Source of the DNA: Hamadaea tsunoensis DSM 44101
GTDB taxonomy: Bacteria > Actinomycetota > Actinomycetes > Mycobacteriales > Micromonosporaceae
Direction: 5' to 3'
Assembly (NCBI RefSeq): GCF_000428945.1
Contig: NZ_AUAX01000005.1
Coordinates: forward strand, 124,001-188,000
Length of the DNA: 64,000 nucleotides
Shown here: in pieces, positions 43,354-51,096 of the stretch
How the letters are laid out: every line of letters starts with the position of its first letter
How positions within the stretch are numbered: position 1 is the stretch's first letter
Made by a program: the position numbers and the translations under genes
Notes under the pieces: generated by a model
Told to the model about the DNA's origin: nothing
Seen by the model: only the letters and a program-made list of their open reading frames with translations
Database searches by the model: none

Positions 43354-44124
43354 ATGGATACTCCGGACCTGTTCTCGCTCGATGGCAAGGTCGCGCTGGT
43401 CACCGGCGCGGGCAGCCCCTATGGCATCGGCTTCGCGACGGCCCGCCTGCTGCGCCGGCAGGGCGCCAAGGTGGCGATCGTGTCGACGACCCGGCGCATC
43501 CACGAGCGTGCCACGGAACTCGGCGTCACCGGCTTCGTGGCCGACCTCACCGACGAGGCCGAGGTCGCCGCGCTCACCGACGCCGTACGCGATCAGCTCG
43601 GCGAGGTCGACATCCTGGTCAACAACGCCGGCCTCGCGAGCCGGGCCTCGCCGGAGGTCATCCGGCCGGTCGCCCAGCTGTCGGCGGAGGAGTGGCGTAC
43701 CGAGATCGACCGGAACCTGACCACCGCGTTCCTGTGCAGCCGGGCGTTCGGCGACGGCATGGCGGAGCGCGGCTGGGGTCGCATCGTCAACCTGTCGGCC
43801 ACCGCCGGTCCCGTCAACGCCCTGCCGGCCGAGGCCGCGTACGCGGCGGCGAAGGCGGGCGTGCTCGGCCTGACCCGGGCGCTGGCGATGGAGCTGATCG
43901 CCGATGGCGTGACGGTCAACGCGGTCGCGCCCGGCTTGATCCACACGTCGGCCTCGACCCTGGTGGAGCTCAAGCAGGGCTACGGCTCGCCGATGGGCCG
44001 CCCGGGTACGCCCGACGAGGTGGCCGGGGCCATCGCGTTCCTCGTCTCCCCGGCGTCGTCCTACATCACCGGTCAGATCCTGGTCATCGACGGCGGCAAC
44101 AGCGTGCGCCAGGCGGCCTTCTGA
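43354..44124 (+). CDS. Short-chain dehydrogenase/reductase, FabG-like
   Basis: The 256-residue classical SDR has [10 protein letters not shown] at residues 18-27, NNAG at about 90, and the catalytic Ser149, Tyr163 and Lys167. The C-terminal [34 protein letters not shown] is typical of 3-oxoacyl-reductase-like members. The two-residue insertion (SP) in the dinucleotide loop is less usual. Start ATG 43354 is chosen over ATG 43345; neither has a strong ribosome binding site. The substrate is unknown. Confidence 0.8.
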   Translation: MDTPDLFSLDGKVALVTGAGSPYGIGFATARLLRRQGAKVAIVSTTRRIHERATELGVTGFVADLTDEAEVAALTDAVRDQLGEVDILVNNAGLASRASPEVIRPVAQLSAEEWRTEIDRNLTTAFLCSRAFGDGMAERGWGRIVNLSATAGPVNALPAEAAYAAAKAGVLGLTRALAMELIADGVTVNAVAPGLIHTSASTLVELKQGYGSPMGRPGTPDEVAGAIAFLVSPASSYITGQILVIDGGNSVRQAAF

Positions 44125-44143
44125 TCCGGCGGCCGGACACGGA

Positions 44144-44172
44144 AACGGCCCGCCGGGATCCGGCGGGCCGTT
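44144..44172. terminator. Bidirectional terminator between SDR and DUF4190 genes
   Basis: Perfect 13-bp stem AACGGCCCGCCGG/CCGGCGGGCCGTT with a 3-nt loop, between convergent genes. Confidence 0.85.
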
Positions 44173-44185
44173 CGGAGCCCGTGGC

Positions 44186-44725
44186 TCAGCTGTTGCTGCT
44201 GTTGACGATGTCGTTGATCAGCGACTGCTGACCGCCCGACAGCGCCCAGATGATCAGCGCGAGGGCGATCAGGATGCCCACACCGCCGGTGATGATGCCG
44301 GCGAGCGCCATGCCCTTGCCCTGGCCGCCGCGCTCGGAGATCTGCTTGTTGGCGATGATGCCGAGGACCACGGCCACGACGCCGGCCAGCAGGCCGAGTA
44401 CGCCGCAGCAGCAGGCCAGCAGGATGCTGCCGATACCGGTGGCCATGGAGCCGATCGCGAGCCCGTTGTTCTTGTTCGGGTCGGCCATCGGCGCGCCGTA
44501 CGCCGGGTACTGCGGCGTGGCGCCGTAGGGGCTGACCGGCTGCTGGCCGTACTGCGGAGCGGGCGGCTGCTGCTGCGCGTACGGGTCGTACGGGTTCTGC
44601 GGCGCGGCCGGAGGCTGGGGTGCGCCGTAGGGATCGGCGGCCGGCGGCTGCGGCGCGGAGTAGGGGTCGTGGGCCGGCTGTTGACCGTACGGGTCCGGGT
44701 TGCCGGGCGGCGGCGGATAGGTCAC
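44186..44725 (-). CDS. DUF4190 membrane protein with Pro/Gln/Tyr-rich head
   Basis: Of 179 residues, about 1-85 are low-complexity repeats of the type DPYGQQP, DPYGAPQPP and PQYGQQP. Two membrane hairpins flank GIIANKQISERGGQGKGMALAG. The start MTYPPPPGNPDPYG is nearly identical to that of the next gene, so the two are recent paralogues. Such heads are predicted to be cytoplasmic and disordered. Function is unknown. Confidence 0.85.
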   Translation of the reverse strand: MTYPPPPGNPDPYGQQPAHDPYSAPQPPAADPYGAPQPPAAPQNPYDPYAQQQPPAPQYGQQPVSPYGATPQYPAYGAPMADPNKNNGLAIGSMATGIGSILLACCCGVLGLLAGVVAVVLGIIANKQISERGGQGKGMALAGIITGGVGILIALALIIWALSGGQQSLINDIVNSSNS

Positions 44726-44879
44726 GCGAAGTCCTTCCTTTCCGGTGCACGCCGGAGGTGTGCCAGCATCCGTCCGGCGGCACTGTCGATCTTCATACTA
44801 CGAACGCGTCCAACGGGCGCGGCGCGAGGCCACGCCCGCTGGTGGGCGCTGCTCGGTGGCCCCTGGCCCCACGTGCGGG

Positions 44880-45329
44880 TCAGTAGGTCGTCGAGGACGT
44901 GTTGTTGGCGAGGGCGATGACGAAGACGAACCAGCCGCAGCAGGCGATGATCCCCAGACCGGTGATGATCCAGCCGATGATGATGCCGGCCTTGGCCATG
45001 CCTTCGCCCTGCTCACCGGTCTGCCGGATCTGCTTGAGCGCGACGTGGCCGAGGATCGCGCCGATGGGCGCCGTGATCCAGAAGAGCAGGCCCACGAGGG
45101 ACAGGATCATGGAGACCAGGGCCATGGAGTTCTGCTGGGTGGCCGGGGCCGCCGCGTACGGCTGACCGTAGGGCGCGGGCTGGCCGTAAGGAGCCGGCTG
45201 CTGGGCGCCGTACTGCGGCGCGGCCGGGGAACCCGGCTGCGTGCCGTAAGGGTTGTACGGGTCGGGCTGCTGACCGTACGGGGGCTGCTGACCGTAGGGG
45301 TCAGGGTTGCCCGGCGGCGGATAGGTCAT
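44880..45329 (-). CDS. DUF4190 membrane protein with Pro/Gln/Tyr-rich head
   Basis: The 149-residue paralogue of the gene at 44186 has head MTYPPPGNPDPYGQQPPYGQ, then two membrane hairpins around GHVALKQIRQTGEQGEGMAKAG. The ribosome binding site AGGAG is 7 nt before the ATG. It lies 154 bp from its paralogue with the same orientation, so each is probably transcribed from its own promoter. Confidence 0.85.
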   Translation of the reverse strand: MTYPPPGNPDPYGQQPPYGQQPDPYNPYGTQPGSPAAPQYGAQQPAPYGQPAPYGQPYAAAPATQQNSMALVSMILSLVGLLFWITAPIGAILGHVALKQIRQTGEQGEGMAKAGIIIGWIITGLGIIACCGWFVFVIALANNTSSTTY

Positions 45330-45424
45330 CGTCGGCTCCTGTGATTCTCGAACGAGCCCGCCCGGGCCGCTCTCGCGGCGGGCAGCCCTCCGGGGTGGCG
45401 TACTGGCGCAGGGTACTAGACGGG

Positions 45425-45438
45425 GTGAAGCTTTTCAC
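45425..45438. promoter_or_regulatory. Palindrome GTGAA-GCTT-TTCAC
   Basis: A perfect 5-bp-armed palindrome in the 211-bp divergent gap between the DUF4190 gene and the acyl-CoA dehydrogenase. It is a possible operator; no regulator is assigned. Confidence 0.35.
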
Positions 45439-45496
45439 AGAGGTAAAGGGCTCGTCCCACCTTCTCGGCGGATCGATTCCCGCGAGATACTCAAGC

Positions 45497-45519
45497 AACC
45501 TGAGTGACCGTTAAGTAAC
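45497..45519 (-). promoter_or_regulatory. Operator-like motif upstream of the acyl-CoA dehydrogenase
   Basis: On the minus strand it reads GTTACTTAACGGTCACTCAG followed by GTT. This is 20 of 23 positions identical to the site at 41954. It ends 21 nt before the dehydrogenase start, so binding would block the promoter or ribosome access. Confidence 0.6.
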
Positions 45520-45540
45520 AAACTCACCCGGAGGGTACGC

Positions 45541-46731
45541 ATGCCCCGCCTCGCCCGTACGCACGGCCTCACCGACGTTCAGGAATCGATCCTCGACACC
45601 GTGCGGGAGTTCGCCGACAAAGAGATCATTCCGCGGGCGCAGCGGCTGGAGCACGATGACACATATCCGACAGAGATCGTCGATGGGATGCGGGAGATGG
45701 GCCTGTTCGGGCTCATGATCCCCGAGGAGTTCGGCGGGCTCGGCGAGTCGCTGCTGACCTACGCCCTCGTCGTCGAGCAGCTGTCGCGCGGCTGGATGTC
45801 GATCAGCGGCATCGTCAACACCCACTTCATCGTCGCGTACCTGGTGGCCCAGCACGGTACGCCCGAGCAGAAGCAGCGCCTGCTGCCCCGGATGGCGACC
45901 GGCGAGCTGCGCGGGGCGTTCTCCATGTCGGAGCCCGAATGCGGGTCGGACGTCTCGGCGATCAAGACGCGGGCGGTCCCCGACGGCGACGGATACGTGC
46001 TCAACGGCCAGAAGATGTGGCTGACCAACGGCGGCTACGCCGGCGTGGTGGCGACCCTCGTCAAGACCGAGACCGGCGCCCCGACCGTGTACGGCAACAT
46101 GACCACCTTCCTGCTGGAGAAGGAGCCCGGCTTCGGCGAGACCGCGCCCGGCCTGACCATCCCCGGCAAGATCGAGAAGATGGGCTACAAGGGCGTCGAG
46201 ACGACCGAGATGGTCCTCGCCGACCACCGGGTGCCCGCGTCGGCTGTGCTCGGCGGCGAGATCGGCAAGGGCTTCTACCAGATGATGGACGGCATCGAGG
46301 TCGGCCGGGTCAACGTCGCCGCCCGGGCCTGCGGCATCTCGCTGCGCGCGTTCGAGCTGGCCGTCGCGTACGCGCAGCAGCGGCGCACGTTCGGCAAGGC
46401 GATCGCGGAGCACCAGGCGGTGGCGTTCAAGCTGGCCGAGATGGGTACCAAGATCGAAGCTTCGCACGCGCTCATGGTCAACGCGGCCCGGCTGAAGGAC
46501 TCCGGCCAGCGCAACGACGTCGAGGCCGGCATGGCGAAGCTGCTGGCCAGCGAGTACTGCGCTGAGGTCGTGCAGGAGTCGTTCCGCATCCACGGCGGCT
46601 ACGGCTACTCCAAGGAGTACGAGATCGAGCGGCTGATGCGGGAGGCGCCGTTCCTGCTCATCGGCGAGGGCACGAGCGAGATCCAGAAGACGATCATCTC
46701 GCGTGGCCTGCTCAAGGAGTACCGCGCCTGA
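45541..46731 (+). CDS. Acyl-CoA dehydrogenase (methylsuccinyl-CoA dehydrogenase type)
   Basis: The 396-residue FAD enzyme has the family blocks AFSMSEPECGSDVSAI, GQKMWLTNGG and FRIHGGYGYSKEYEIERL. The catalytic Glu is at about 376 in IGEGTSEIQK. The protein resembles the dehydrogenase linked to crotonyl-CoA reductase and CoA-ester lyase genes in Streptomyces, so (2S)-methylsuccinyl-CoA is the likely substrate. That is an inference from memory; short-chain acyl-CoA remains possible. The start ATG follows CCGGAGGGTACGC. A shared operator lies just upstream. Confidence 0.85.
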   Translation: MPRLARTHGLTDVQESILDTVREFADKEIIPRAQRLEHDDTYPTEIVDGMREMGLFGLMIPEEFGGLGESLLTYALVVEQLSRGWMSISGIVNTHFIVAYLVAQHGTPEQKQRLLPRMATGELRGAFSMSEPECGSDVSAIKTRAVPDGDGYVLNGQKMWLTNGGYAGVVATLVKTETGAPTVYGNMTTFLLEKEPGFGETAPGLTIPGKIEKMGYKGVETTEMVLADHRVPASAVLGGEIGKGFYQMMDGIEVGRVNVAARACGISLRAFELAVAYAQQRRTFGKAIAEHQAVAFKLAEMGTKIEASHALMVNAARLKDSGQRNDVEAGMAKLLASEYCAEVVQESFRIHGGYGYSKEYEIERLMREAPFLLIGEGTSEIQKTIISRGLLKEYRA

Positions 46732-46871
46732 TCCGGGCGCCCGGTGCGGCGGGGGATAGGGTGAGCTGAACCACCGGCCCGGGGACGACCGGCCGGGAAT
46801 GCGATCGCCCGGGCAGGCGTTGAGCATCGACGAAGACCCATTGCGCAATCGCTGACGAATCGGAGCGTGAC

Positions 46872-47234
46872 ATGGCGACCGTGGCTTTGACCGCCGCCAA
46901 TTTCGACGAGATCACCACCAAGGACGAGGGCATCGTGCTGGTGGACTTCTGGGCGAGCTGGTGCGGGCCCTGCATGCGGTTCGCGCCGGTGTTCGACGCG
47001 GCCTCCCAGAAGTACCCGGACATCACCTTCGCGAAGGTGGACACCGAGGCGAACCAGGACCTCGCCATGAAGTACGGCATCAGCTCGATCCCCACCATCT
47101 GGGCGGTTCGCGACGGCGTGATCGTCTTCGCGCAGCCCGGCGCGCTGCCGGGCGCGGCCCTGGAGGAGCTCATCACCAAGGTGCAGGAGCTCGACATGGA
47201 CATGGTCCGCGAGCAGATCGCCGCTCAGGCGTAG
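46872..47234 (+). CDS. trxA: Thioredoxin
   Basis: The 120-residue protein has the active site WCGPC (C31, C34), DFWASWCGPCMRFAPVFD, the cis-Pro in SSIPTI and the family fold. The C-terminal extension of about 15 residues (DMDMVREQIAAQA) is longer than in E. coli thioredoxin. It is a general cytoplasmic disulfide reductase; no thioredoxin reductase gene is nearby. The ATG follows CGGAGCGTGAC. Confidence 0.92.
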   Translation: MATVALTAANFDEITTKDEGIVLVDFWASWCGPCMRFAPVFDAASQKYPDITFAKVDTEANQDLAMKYGISSIPTIWAVRDGVIVFAQPGALPGAALEELITKVQELDMDMVREQIAAQA

Positions 47235-47258
47235 GCCAAACTCCCCAACAGACTCGGA

Positions 47259-47624
47259 TCACGCGTCGGCGTGCTCGACGGGGGCTGCTTCGGCGGCCCC
47301 CGTCTTCGTGTCCGCGGCGGTCTTCGCGCCGTCGGCGGCCAGCCACTTGTCGACCTTGCGCTCGACCACGAACGACAGGAACGGGATGGTCCCCGAGACC
47401 ATCACGCCGAGCGTGCGCCGCAGCGGCCAGTTCGTACGCCGGGCGAGGTCGAACGTCAGCGCCAGGTAGCCGGCGAACAGCCAGCCGTGGGCCGTGCCGA
47501 TGACCTGCACCGGTACGGCGTTGTCGCCGAAGTACTTGATAGGCATGGCGACCAGGACGAGCAGCACGAGCATCACGCCGACGACGTACGCGGCGATGCG
47601 GTACCGGGTGTGTGCGCCGTTCAT
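47259..47624 (-). CDS. DUF3817 integral membrane protein
   Basis: The 121-residue protein starts at ATG 47624 behind GGAG. Three hydrophobic segments and the motif AHGWLFAGYLALTFDLARR fit the DUF3817 family (YdzA-like), whose function is unknown. The C-terminus is Ala/Thr-rich. Its 3' coding end contains a GC hairpin that could terminate the convergent thioredoxin transcript. Confidence 0.8.
   Translation of the reverse strand: MNGAHTRYRIAAYVVGVMLVLLVLVAMPIKYFGDNAVPVQVIGTAHGWLFAGYLALTFDLARRTNWPLRRTLGVMVSGTIPFLSFVVERKVDKWLAADGAKTAADTKTGAAEAAPVEHADA
47277..47304 (+). terminator. Candidate trxA terminator inside the convergent DUF3817 gene
   Basis: Stem GACGGGGGC/GCCCCCGTC with a 10-nt loop followed by TTC. 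It starts 43 nt after the thioredoxin stop but lies within the last codons of the opposite gene. Confidence 0.5.
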
Positions 47625-47669
47625 GAGCAACTCCGCGTGTCGGGGCCGGGAAGCCCGGTCCGGGAAAGG

Positions 47670-48062
47670 TCAGCCGGGGAAGTCGGCCGGCCGGGCGCCG
47701 GGGTTCGCGGCCAGCCATGCCAGTAGTCGGTTGTACTCCGCCAGCCGCGGATCGTCGTCGTCCGGGCCGGTCGCGGTGGCCGGAGTCACCGGCCGGGGGG
47801 CGACGACCGGCCGGCCGAATCCCTCCCGTGGCGCCACCGGGCCCGCCTTCGGTACGCGTCCCAGCGCGAGCCGGGCCTCCCGCAGCCAGATGAGGATCAC
47901 GAAGACGCCGAACACCGGCCAGAGCAGCGCGTACCCGTAGCTGAGCAGGTTGCCGCCCATCGCCCGGGTCGTCTGCCACCAGGCGAGCCCGGCACAGGCC
48001 AGGACGAGCACGAACGCGAGCGCGTGCCGGCCGAGCCAGGCGGGGGTGAGCAGGGGTCGCAC
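47670..48062 (-). CDS. Small two-helix membrane protein of unknown function
   Basis: The 130-residue protein has two membrane segments (about 13-29 and 42-59). A cytoplasmic Pro-rich linker follows, then a short C-terminal helix DDDPRLAEYNRLLAWLAANPG. Start RPLLTPAWLGRHALA resembles the first helix of SURF1-like proteins, but the rest does not, so I do not assign that family. It lies 10 nt after the MaoC gene in the same direction and is probably co-transcribed with it. Confidence 0.65.
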   Translation of the reverse strand: MRPLLTPAWLGRHALAFVLVLACAGLAWWQTTRAMGGNLLSYGYALLWPVFGVFVILIWLREARLALGRVPKAGPVAPREGFGRPVVAPRPVTPATATGPDDDDPRLAEYNRLLAWLAANPGARPADFPG

Positions 48063-48072
48063 GCCCCCGAGA

Positions 48073-48537
48073 CTACTCGGCCGGGACCGGGGTCTTCGGC
48101 ACCATCACCCGGCGCTTGAAGATGCAGACCATCGTGCCGTCCTGGTTGTAGCCGCGGGTCTCGACGGTCACCACGCCCCGGTCGGGCTTCGACTCCGACT
48201 CGCGCTTGTCCAGCACGGTCGTCTCGCCGTAGATGGTGTCGCCGTGGAAGGTCGGCGCGACGTGCCGCAGCGACTCGACCTCGAGGTTGGCGATCGCCTT
48301 GCCGCTGACGTCCGGCACCGACATCCCCAGCAGCAGCGAGTAGATGTAGTTGCCGACCACGACGTTCTTGCCGAAGGCCGTCTGCGTCTGCGCGTAGTGC
48401 GCGTCGAGGTGCAGCGGGTGATGGTTCATCGTCAGCAGGCAGAACAGGTGGTCGTCGTATTCCGTGACGGTCTTTCCGGGCCAGTGCTTGTAGACCGCCC
48501 CGACCTCGAACTCCTCGAAGTACCGACCGAACTGCAT
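48073..48537 (-). CDS. MaoC-family dehydratase (mesaconyl-CoA hydratase type)
   Basis: The 154-residue hot-dog protein starts at ATG 48537 (MQFGRYFEEFEVGAVYKHWP) after GGGAG. The conserved MNHHPLHLDAHYA carries the Asp/His catalytic region, and NVVVGNYIYSLLLGMSVPDVSGKAI follows. It resembles the hydratase found beside crotonyl-CoA reductase genes in Streptomyces, so hydration of mesaconyl-CoA to methylmalyl-CoA is likely; this is inferred from memory. It is on the opposite strand to the two partner enzymes and I see no copy of their operator upstream. Confidence 0.85.
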   Translation of the reverse strand: MQFGRYFEEFEVGAVYKHWPGKTVTEYDDHLFCLLTMNHHPLHLDAHYAQTQTAFGKNVVVGNYIYSLLLGMSVPDVSGKAIANLEVESLRHVAPTFHGDTIYGETTVLDKRESESKPDRGVVTVETRGYNQDGTMVCIFKRRVMVPKTPVPAE

Positions 48538-48631
48538 CTGTAACTCCCTGCGCGGAGACGACGATGTCCCGGGGAACGCAATGAGCGGCGAGGCTCTTAG
48601 CACCCGCCGCCCACGCTCTTGAGAAATGATT

Positions 48632-48660
48632 TTGCCGGAATGTTGCGTGAACTGTATAGA
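48632..48660 (+). promoter_or_regulatory. Promoter for the 48807 gene and SpoU gene
   Basis: TTGCCG-17-TATAGA, a good match, expected start near 48667. The leader of about 140 nt to 48807 shows no recognised element. Confidence 0.6.
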
Positions 48661-48806
48661 GGATCGGCCAAGAGACCCCGGTCACAGAGCAGACAGATCA
48701 TGGACGGTGACCGTCCGTGTCTGAGTCGCGGTGTGAGTGAACCCTTTCCAGCGCATCGAGGTGCGCCGGGCCGCGGCGGGCATATGCTGGCCTGTAGGAG
48801 GTCGCC

Positions 48807-49319
48807 ATGCCGAGCCAATCCGGGGCTGGCCAGCGGTTACGTTCCGCTCCGCCGATCGCCTTCGAGCCGGAGGAGTGGGATCTGCTCACCCGGCTGCCCG
48901 CCAAAGTCATGATCGCCGCGACGTCGGCCGAGCCCGACAGCGACCAGCGTACGGTCGCCGAAGGTCTCGCCGGCATAGACGCCATCGCGGCCGGAGCCGT
49001 CTCGGACTCCGACCTCGTTCGCGCGGTGGTCGCCGCCATCTACGCCGAACTGGATCCCGACCCGCCCACGGCGGAGCAGTTCCGGGACCGCCACGCCGGC
49101 ATCACCGAGGTCCTCGTGACCTGTCGCGCAGCCAGCCTGACCCTCACCCGGCGGGCCGACCCCGCCGACGCGGCGGCGTACGGGCAGTGGCTGCAGAACA
49201 TCGCCGCACGCGTCTGCGGCGCCTCGCGTACCGGCGGGGTGTTCGGTCTGGGCGGCTCGCTGATCAGCGACGCCGAGCACACGTTCCTCGTGGACCTGGA
49301 CCGGGCCCTGCGGCCTTGA
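48807..49319 (+). CDS. Hypothetical soluble protein
   Basis: The 170-residue, mostly helical protein begins after AGGAGG. It has an acidic start (FEPEEWDLLTRLPAKVMIAA) and near the end SLISDAEHTFLVDLDRALRP. Repeated helices with conserved spacing suggest a compact helical bundle. I do not recognise a family. The stop TGA overlaps the next start (TTGA), so it is translationally coupled to the SpoU methyltransferase. Confidence 0.65.
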   Translation: MPSQSGAGQRLRSAPPIAFEPEEWDLLTRLPAKVMIAATSAEPDSDQRTVAEGLAGIDAIAAGAVSDSDLVRAVVAAIYAELDPDPPTAEQFRDRHAGITEVLVTCRAASLTLTRRADPADAAAYGQWLQNIAARVCGASRTGGVFGLGGSLISDAEHTFLVDLDRALRP

Positions 49320-50053
49320 GGACGACGCGGCCCTCGGGGGAAGAACTGCGACTGTGGCGCGACGCCGGGGACGACCCCGGCGTCGTGTTGCTGGACGGCT
49401 TCCACGCGCTCAAGCACGCGCTGCGCTTCGACGCGTACATCCGGGTGGCCCTGGCGGCCGACAAGCCCGCGGTGCTGGAGCTGGCGGCCTCCCTCGCCCC
49501 GGACCTGCTCACGGACCTGGACGTGCTGCTCGCGCCGGTACCGGCCGACCAGCTCCGCCTGCTCGTCCCCCGGCTGCACCCCACCGGGGTCGCGGCGCTC
49601 GCCGACCGGCCCGCGACGGGACTCGCCGCGGATCGCGCGGCGCCCGTCGTGCTCCTGGAGGAACCGCGCAACCTGGGCAACGTGGGCGCGGTGATCCGGC
49701 TGGCGGCGGGCGCGGGGGCCGCGGGCGTCGTCACCACCGGGCCGCTCGACCCCTGGCACCCCACCGTCGTACGCGCGGCGGCGGGCCTGCATTACGCGAC
49801 CGCCGTGGCGGCGGCGGACCTCGACGACCTGCCCGCCGGCCCGATCCTGGCCTTCGACCCGGCGGGCGCGGACGTGCGCTCGGTGCCGGTGCCGCCGGGT
49901 GCCCTGCTCGCCTTCGGTTCGGAGCGCCACGGGCTGTCGGCGGCGCTGAAGTCCCGGGCGGACCACCTGGTGGCGCTGCCGATGCGGCCGCAGGTGTCCA
50001 GCTACAACCTGGCGACCAGCGTCGCCATGGCGCTCTTCCATTGGATGTCCTAA
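49316..50053 (+). CDS. SpoU/TrmH-family RNA 2'-O-methyltransferase
   Basis: Of about 245 residues, the C-terminal SPOUT domain has the three motifs EEPRNLGNVGAVIRLAAGAG, FGSERHGLS and YNLATSVAMAL that form the knotted SAM site. The N-terminal 110 residues resemble a substrate-binding domain. Start TTG 49316 overlaps the previous stop by 4 nt. The open frame continues far upstream, so the start is uncertain. The modified nucleotide (rRNA or tRNA ribose) cannot be read from sequence. Confidence 0.85.
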   Translation: MRTTRPSGEELRLWRDAGDDPGVVLLDGFHALKHALRFDAYIRVALAADKPAVLELAASLAPDLLTDLDVLLAPVPADQLRLLVPRLHPTGVAALADRPATGLAADRAAPVVLLEEPRNLGNVGAVIRLAAGAGAAGVVTTGPLDPWHPTVVRAAAGLHYATAVAAADLDDLPAGPILAFDPAGADVRSVPVPPGALLAFGSERHGLSAALKSRADHLVALPMRPQVSSYNLATSVAMALFHWMS

Positions 50054-50121
50054 TACCCGCATTTCGGTCATATGCCCGCCGCGACCTTGACGGGCGTACC
50101 CACCCGGGGGAGTGTGAACGC

Positions 50122-50778
50122 ATGGCGGTAGCGGTGTCCTGCCCCCGCTGCGGTGGCCCGGTGCGACCGCCGGACCTCGTACGCTCCCATTGGCAATGCC
50201 ACCAGTGCGGGCCGGTCCTGCCGTTGCACGTGGCCGAGCACATCGGCCCGGAGATCGTCCGGGGCGCCGCCGAGCGGGCGGCCGGCCAGGAGTTCCCCGT
50301 CTGGTGCCCGTGGCCGCTGCCGCTCGGCTGGATGGTCACCGGCGTCGGCTGGGTCGGCGACGACCGGACCGGAGTGGTCGCCTCGGTCGTCGCGTGCACC
50401 GGGCCGGCCTCGCTGATCTCCGGCCCCGCCGACATCCTCTTCATCGCCGAGGACCCCGGCGTCGGCCTGGGCGTTCGCTTCGCGGGCCGGCCGGGGACCG
50501 ATCCCGGGCCGAGCATCGCCGACCTCGCCGCCTCCACGACGGCCCACGCGAAGGTACGCGCGGCGGGCCACCCGGCTCCGATGTGGGCACTCGACACGCC
50601 CGAGGACCGCAGCGCGTACGTGGGGGAAGCGCACGGCCGTTGGCTGTGGACGGTCGCGTGGCCGGCACCGGCCGGATATCTCCTGGCCGAGGACGTCACG
50701 CTGCATGACTTGAGTGATTGGGTCCCGGGTGGACTTGTTTACGGCGCCATATCGCCCTACCTGCTAGGCAAGTTCTGA
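50122..50778 (+). CDS. DUF6758 protein with N-terminal zinc ribbon
   Basis: The 218-residue protein begins MAVAVSCPRCGGPVRPPDLV. C7 and C10 with C27 and C30 (WQCHQCG) form a probable zinc ribbon. The conserved PVWCPWPLPLGWMVTGVGWVGDDRTG and GVGLGVRFAG are typical of the actinobacterial DUF6758 family, whose role is unknown. The start ATG follows GGGGGAG. It is followed by a 9-bp inverted repeat that may terminate transcription. Confidence 0.8.
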   Translation: MAVAVSCPRCGGPVRPPDLVRSHWQCHQCGPVLPLHVAEHIGPEIVRGAAERAAGQEFPVWCPWPLPLGWMVTGVGWVGDDRTGVVASVVACTGPASLISGPADILFIAEDPGVGLGVRFAGRPGTDPGPSIADLAASTTAHAKVRAAGHPAPMWALDTPEDRSAYVGEAHGRWLWTVAWPAPAGYLLAEDVTLHDLSDWVPGGLVYGAISPYLLGKF

Positions 50779-50782
50779 ATCA

Positions 50783-50824
50783 TGGCCTGACCTGCGGGTT
50801 TTGCTTTAGTGGCGCGTCAGGCCA
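50783..50824 (+). terminator. Hairpin after the DUF6758 gene
   Basis: TGGCCTGAC (50783-50791) pairs with GTCAGGCCA (50816-50824) over a 24-nt T/G-rich loop. It is a probable weak terminator. Confidence 0.45.
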
Positions 50825-50840
50825 GGTTGTCGGCGAATGA

Positions 50841-50869
50841 TTCACTGAGGACCTGGTAACTGCTACGCT
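50841..50869 (+). promoter_or_regulatory. Promoter for the small membrane protein and PH-domain gene
   Basis: TTCACT-17-TACGCT, expected start near 50876, 44 nt before the next ATG. Confidence 0.6.
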
Positions 50870-50919
50870 AAGTTGCATCGCGGCGACTGGATGCCGCGGC
50901 GGAGGGGGAGTGGCCCACC

Positions 50920-51078
50920 ATGGTCAAGAAGATCCTCGTCTGGGGCGGGATTGCCTTCCTGATCTTCTTCGTGGCTTTCCGTCCCGACTCGGCGGCAAAC
51001 GTGGTGAAGTCCTTGGGCAGCACCATCATGGACATCGCCCAGGGTTTCGGCGACTTCTTCTCCAGCCTCGTCGCCTGA
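50920..51078 (+). CDS. Small membrane protein, 52 residues
   Basis: Start ATG 50920 follows GGAGGGGGAG. The protein MVKKILVWGGIAFLIFFVAF has one N-terminal membrane helix. A short amphipathic stretch SLGSTIMDIAQGFGDFFSSL follows. It lies 18 nt before the PH-domain gene and is most likely co-transcribed and possibly a partner. I recognise no family. Confidence 0.75.
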   Translation: MVKKILVWGGIAFLIFFVAFRPDSAANVVKSLGSTIMDIAQGFGDFFSSLVA

Positions 51079-51096
51079 TAGGGCGGGCGCACCCCC

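Noticed and set aside
48737-49315. Long N-terminal extension of the SpoU methyltransferase frame
   Set aside because: It overlaps the well-supported gene at 48807 and has shadow composition; a TTG start coupled to the previous stop fits better.
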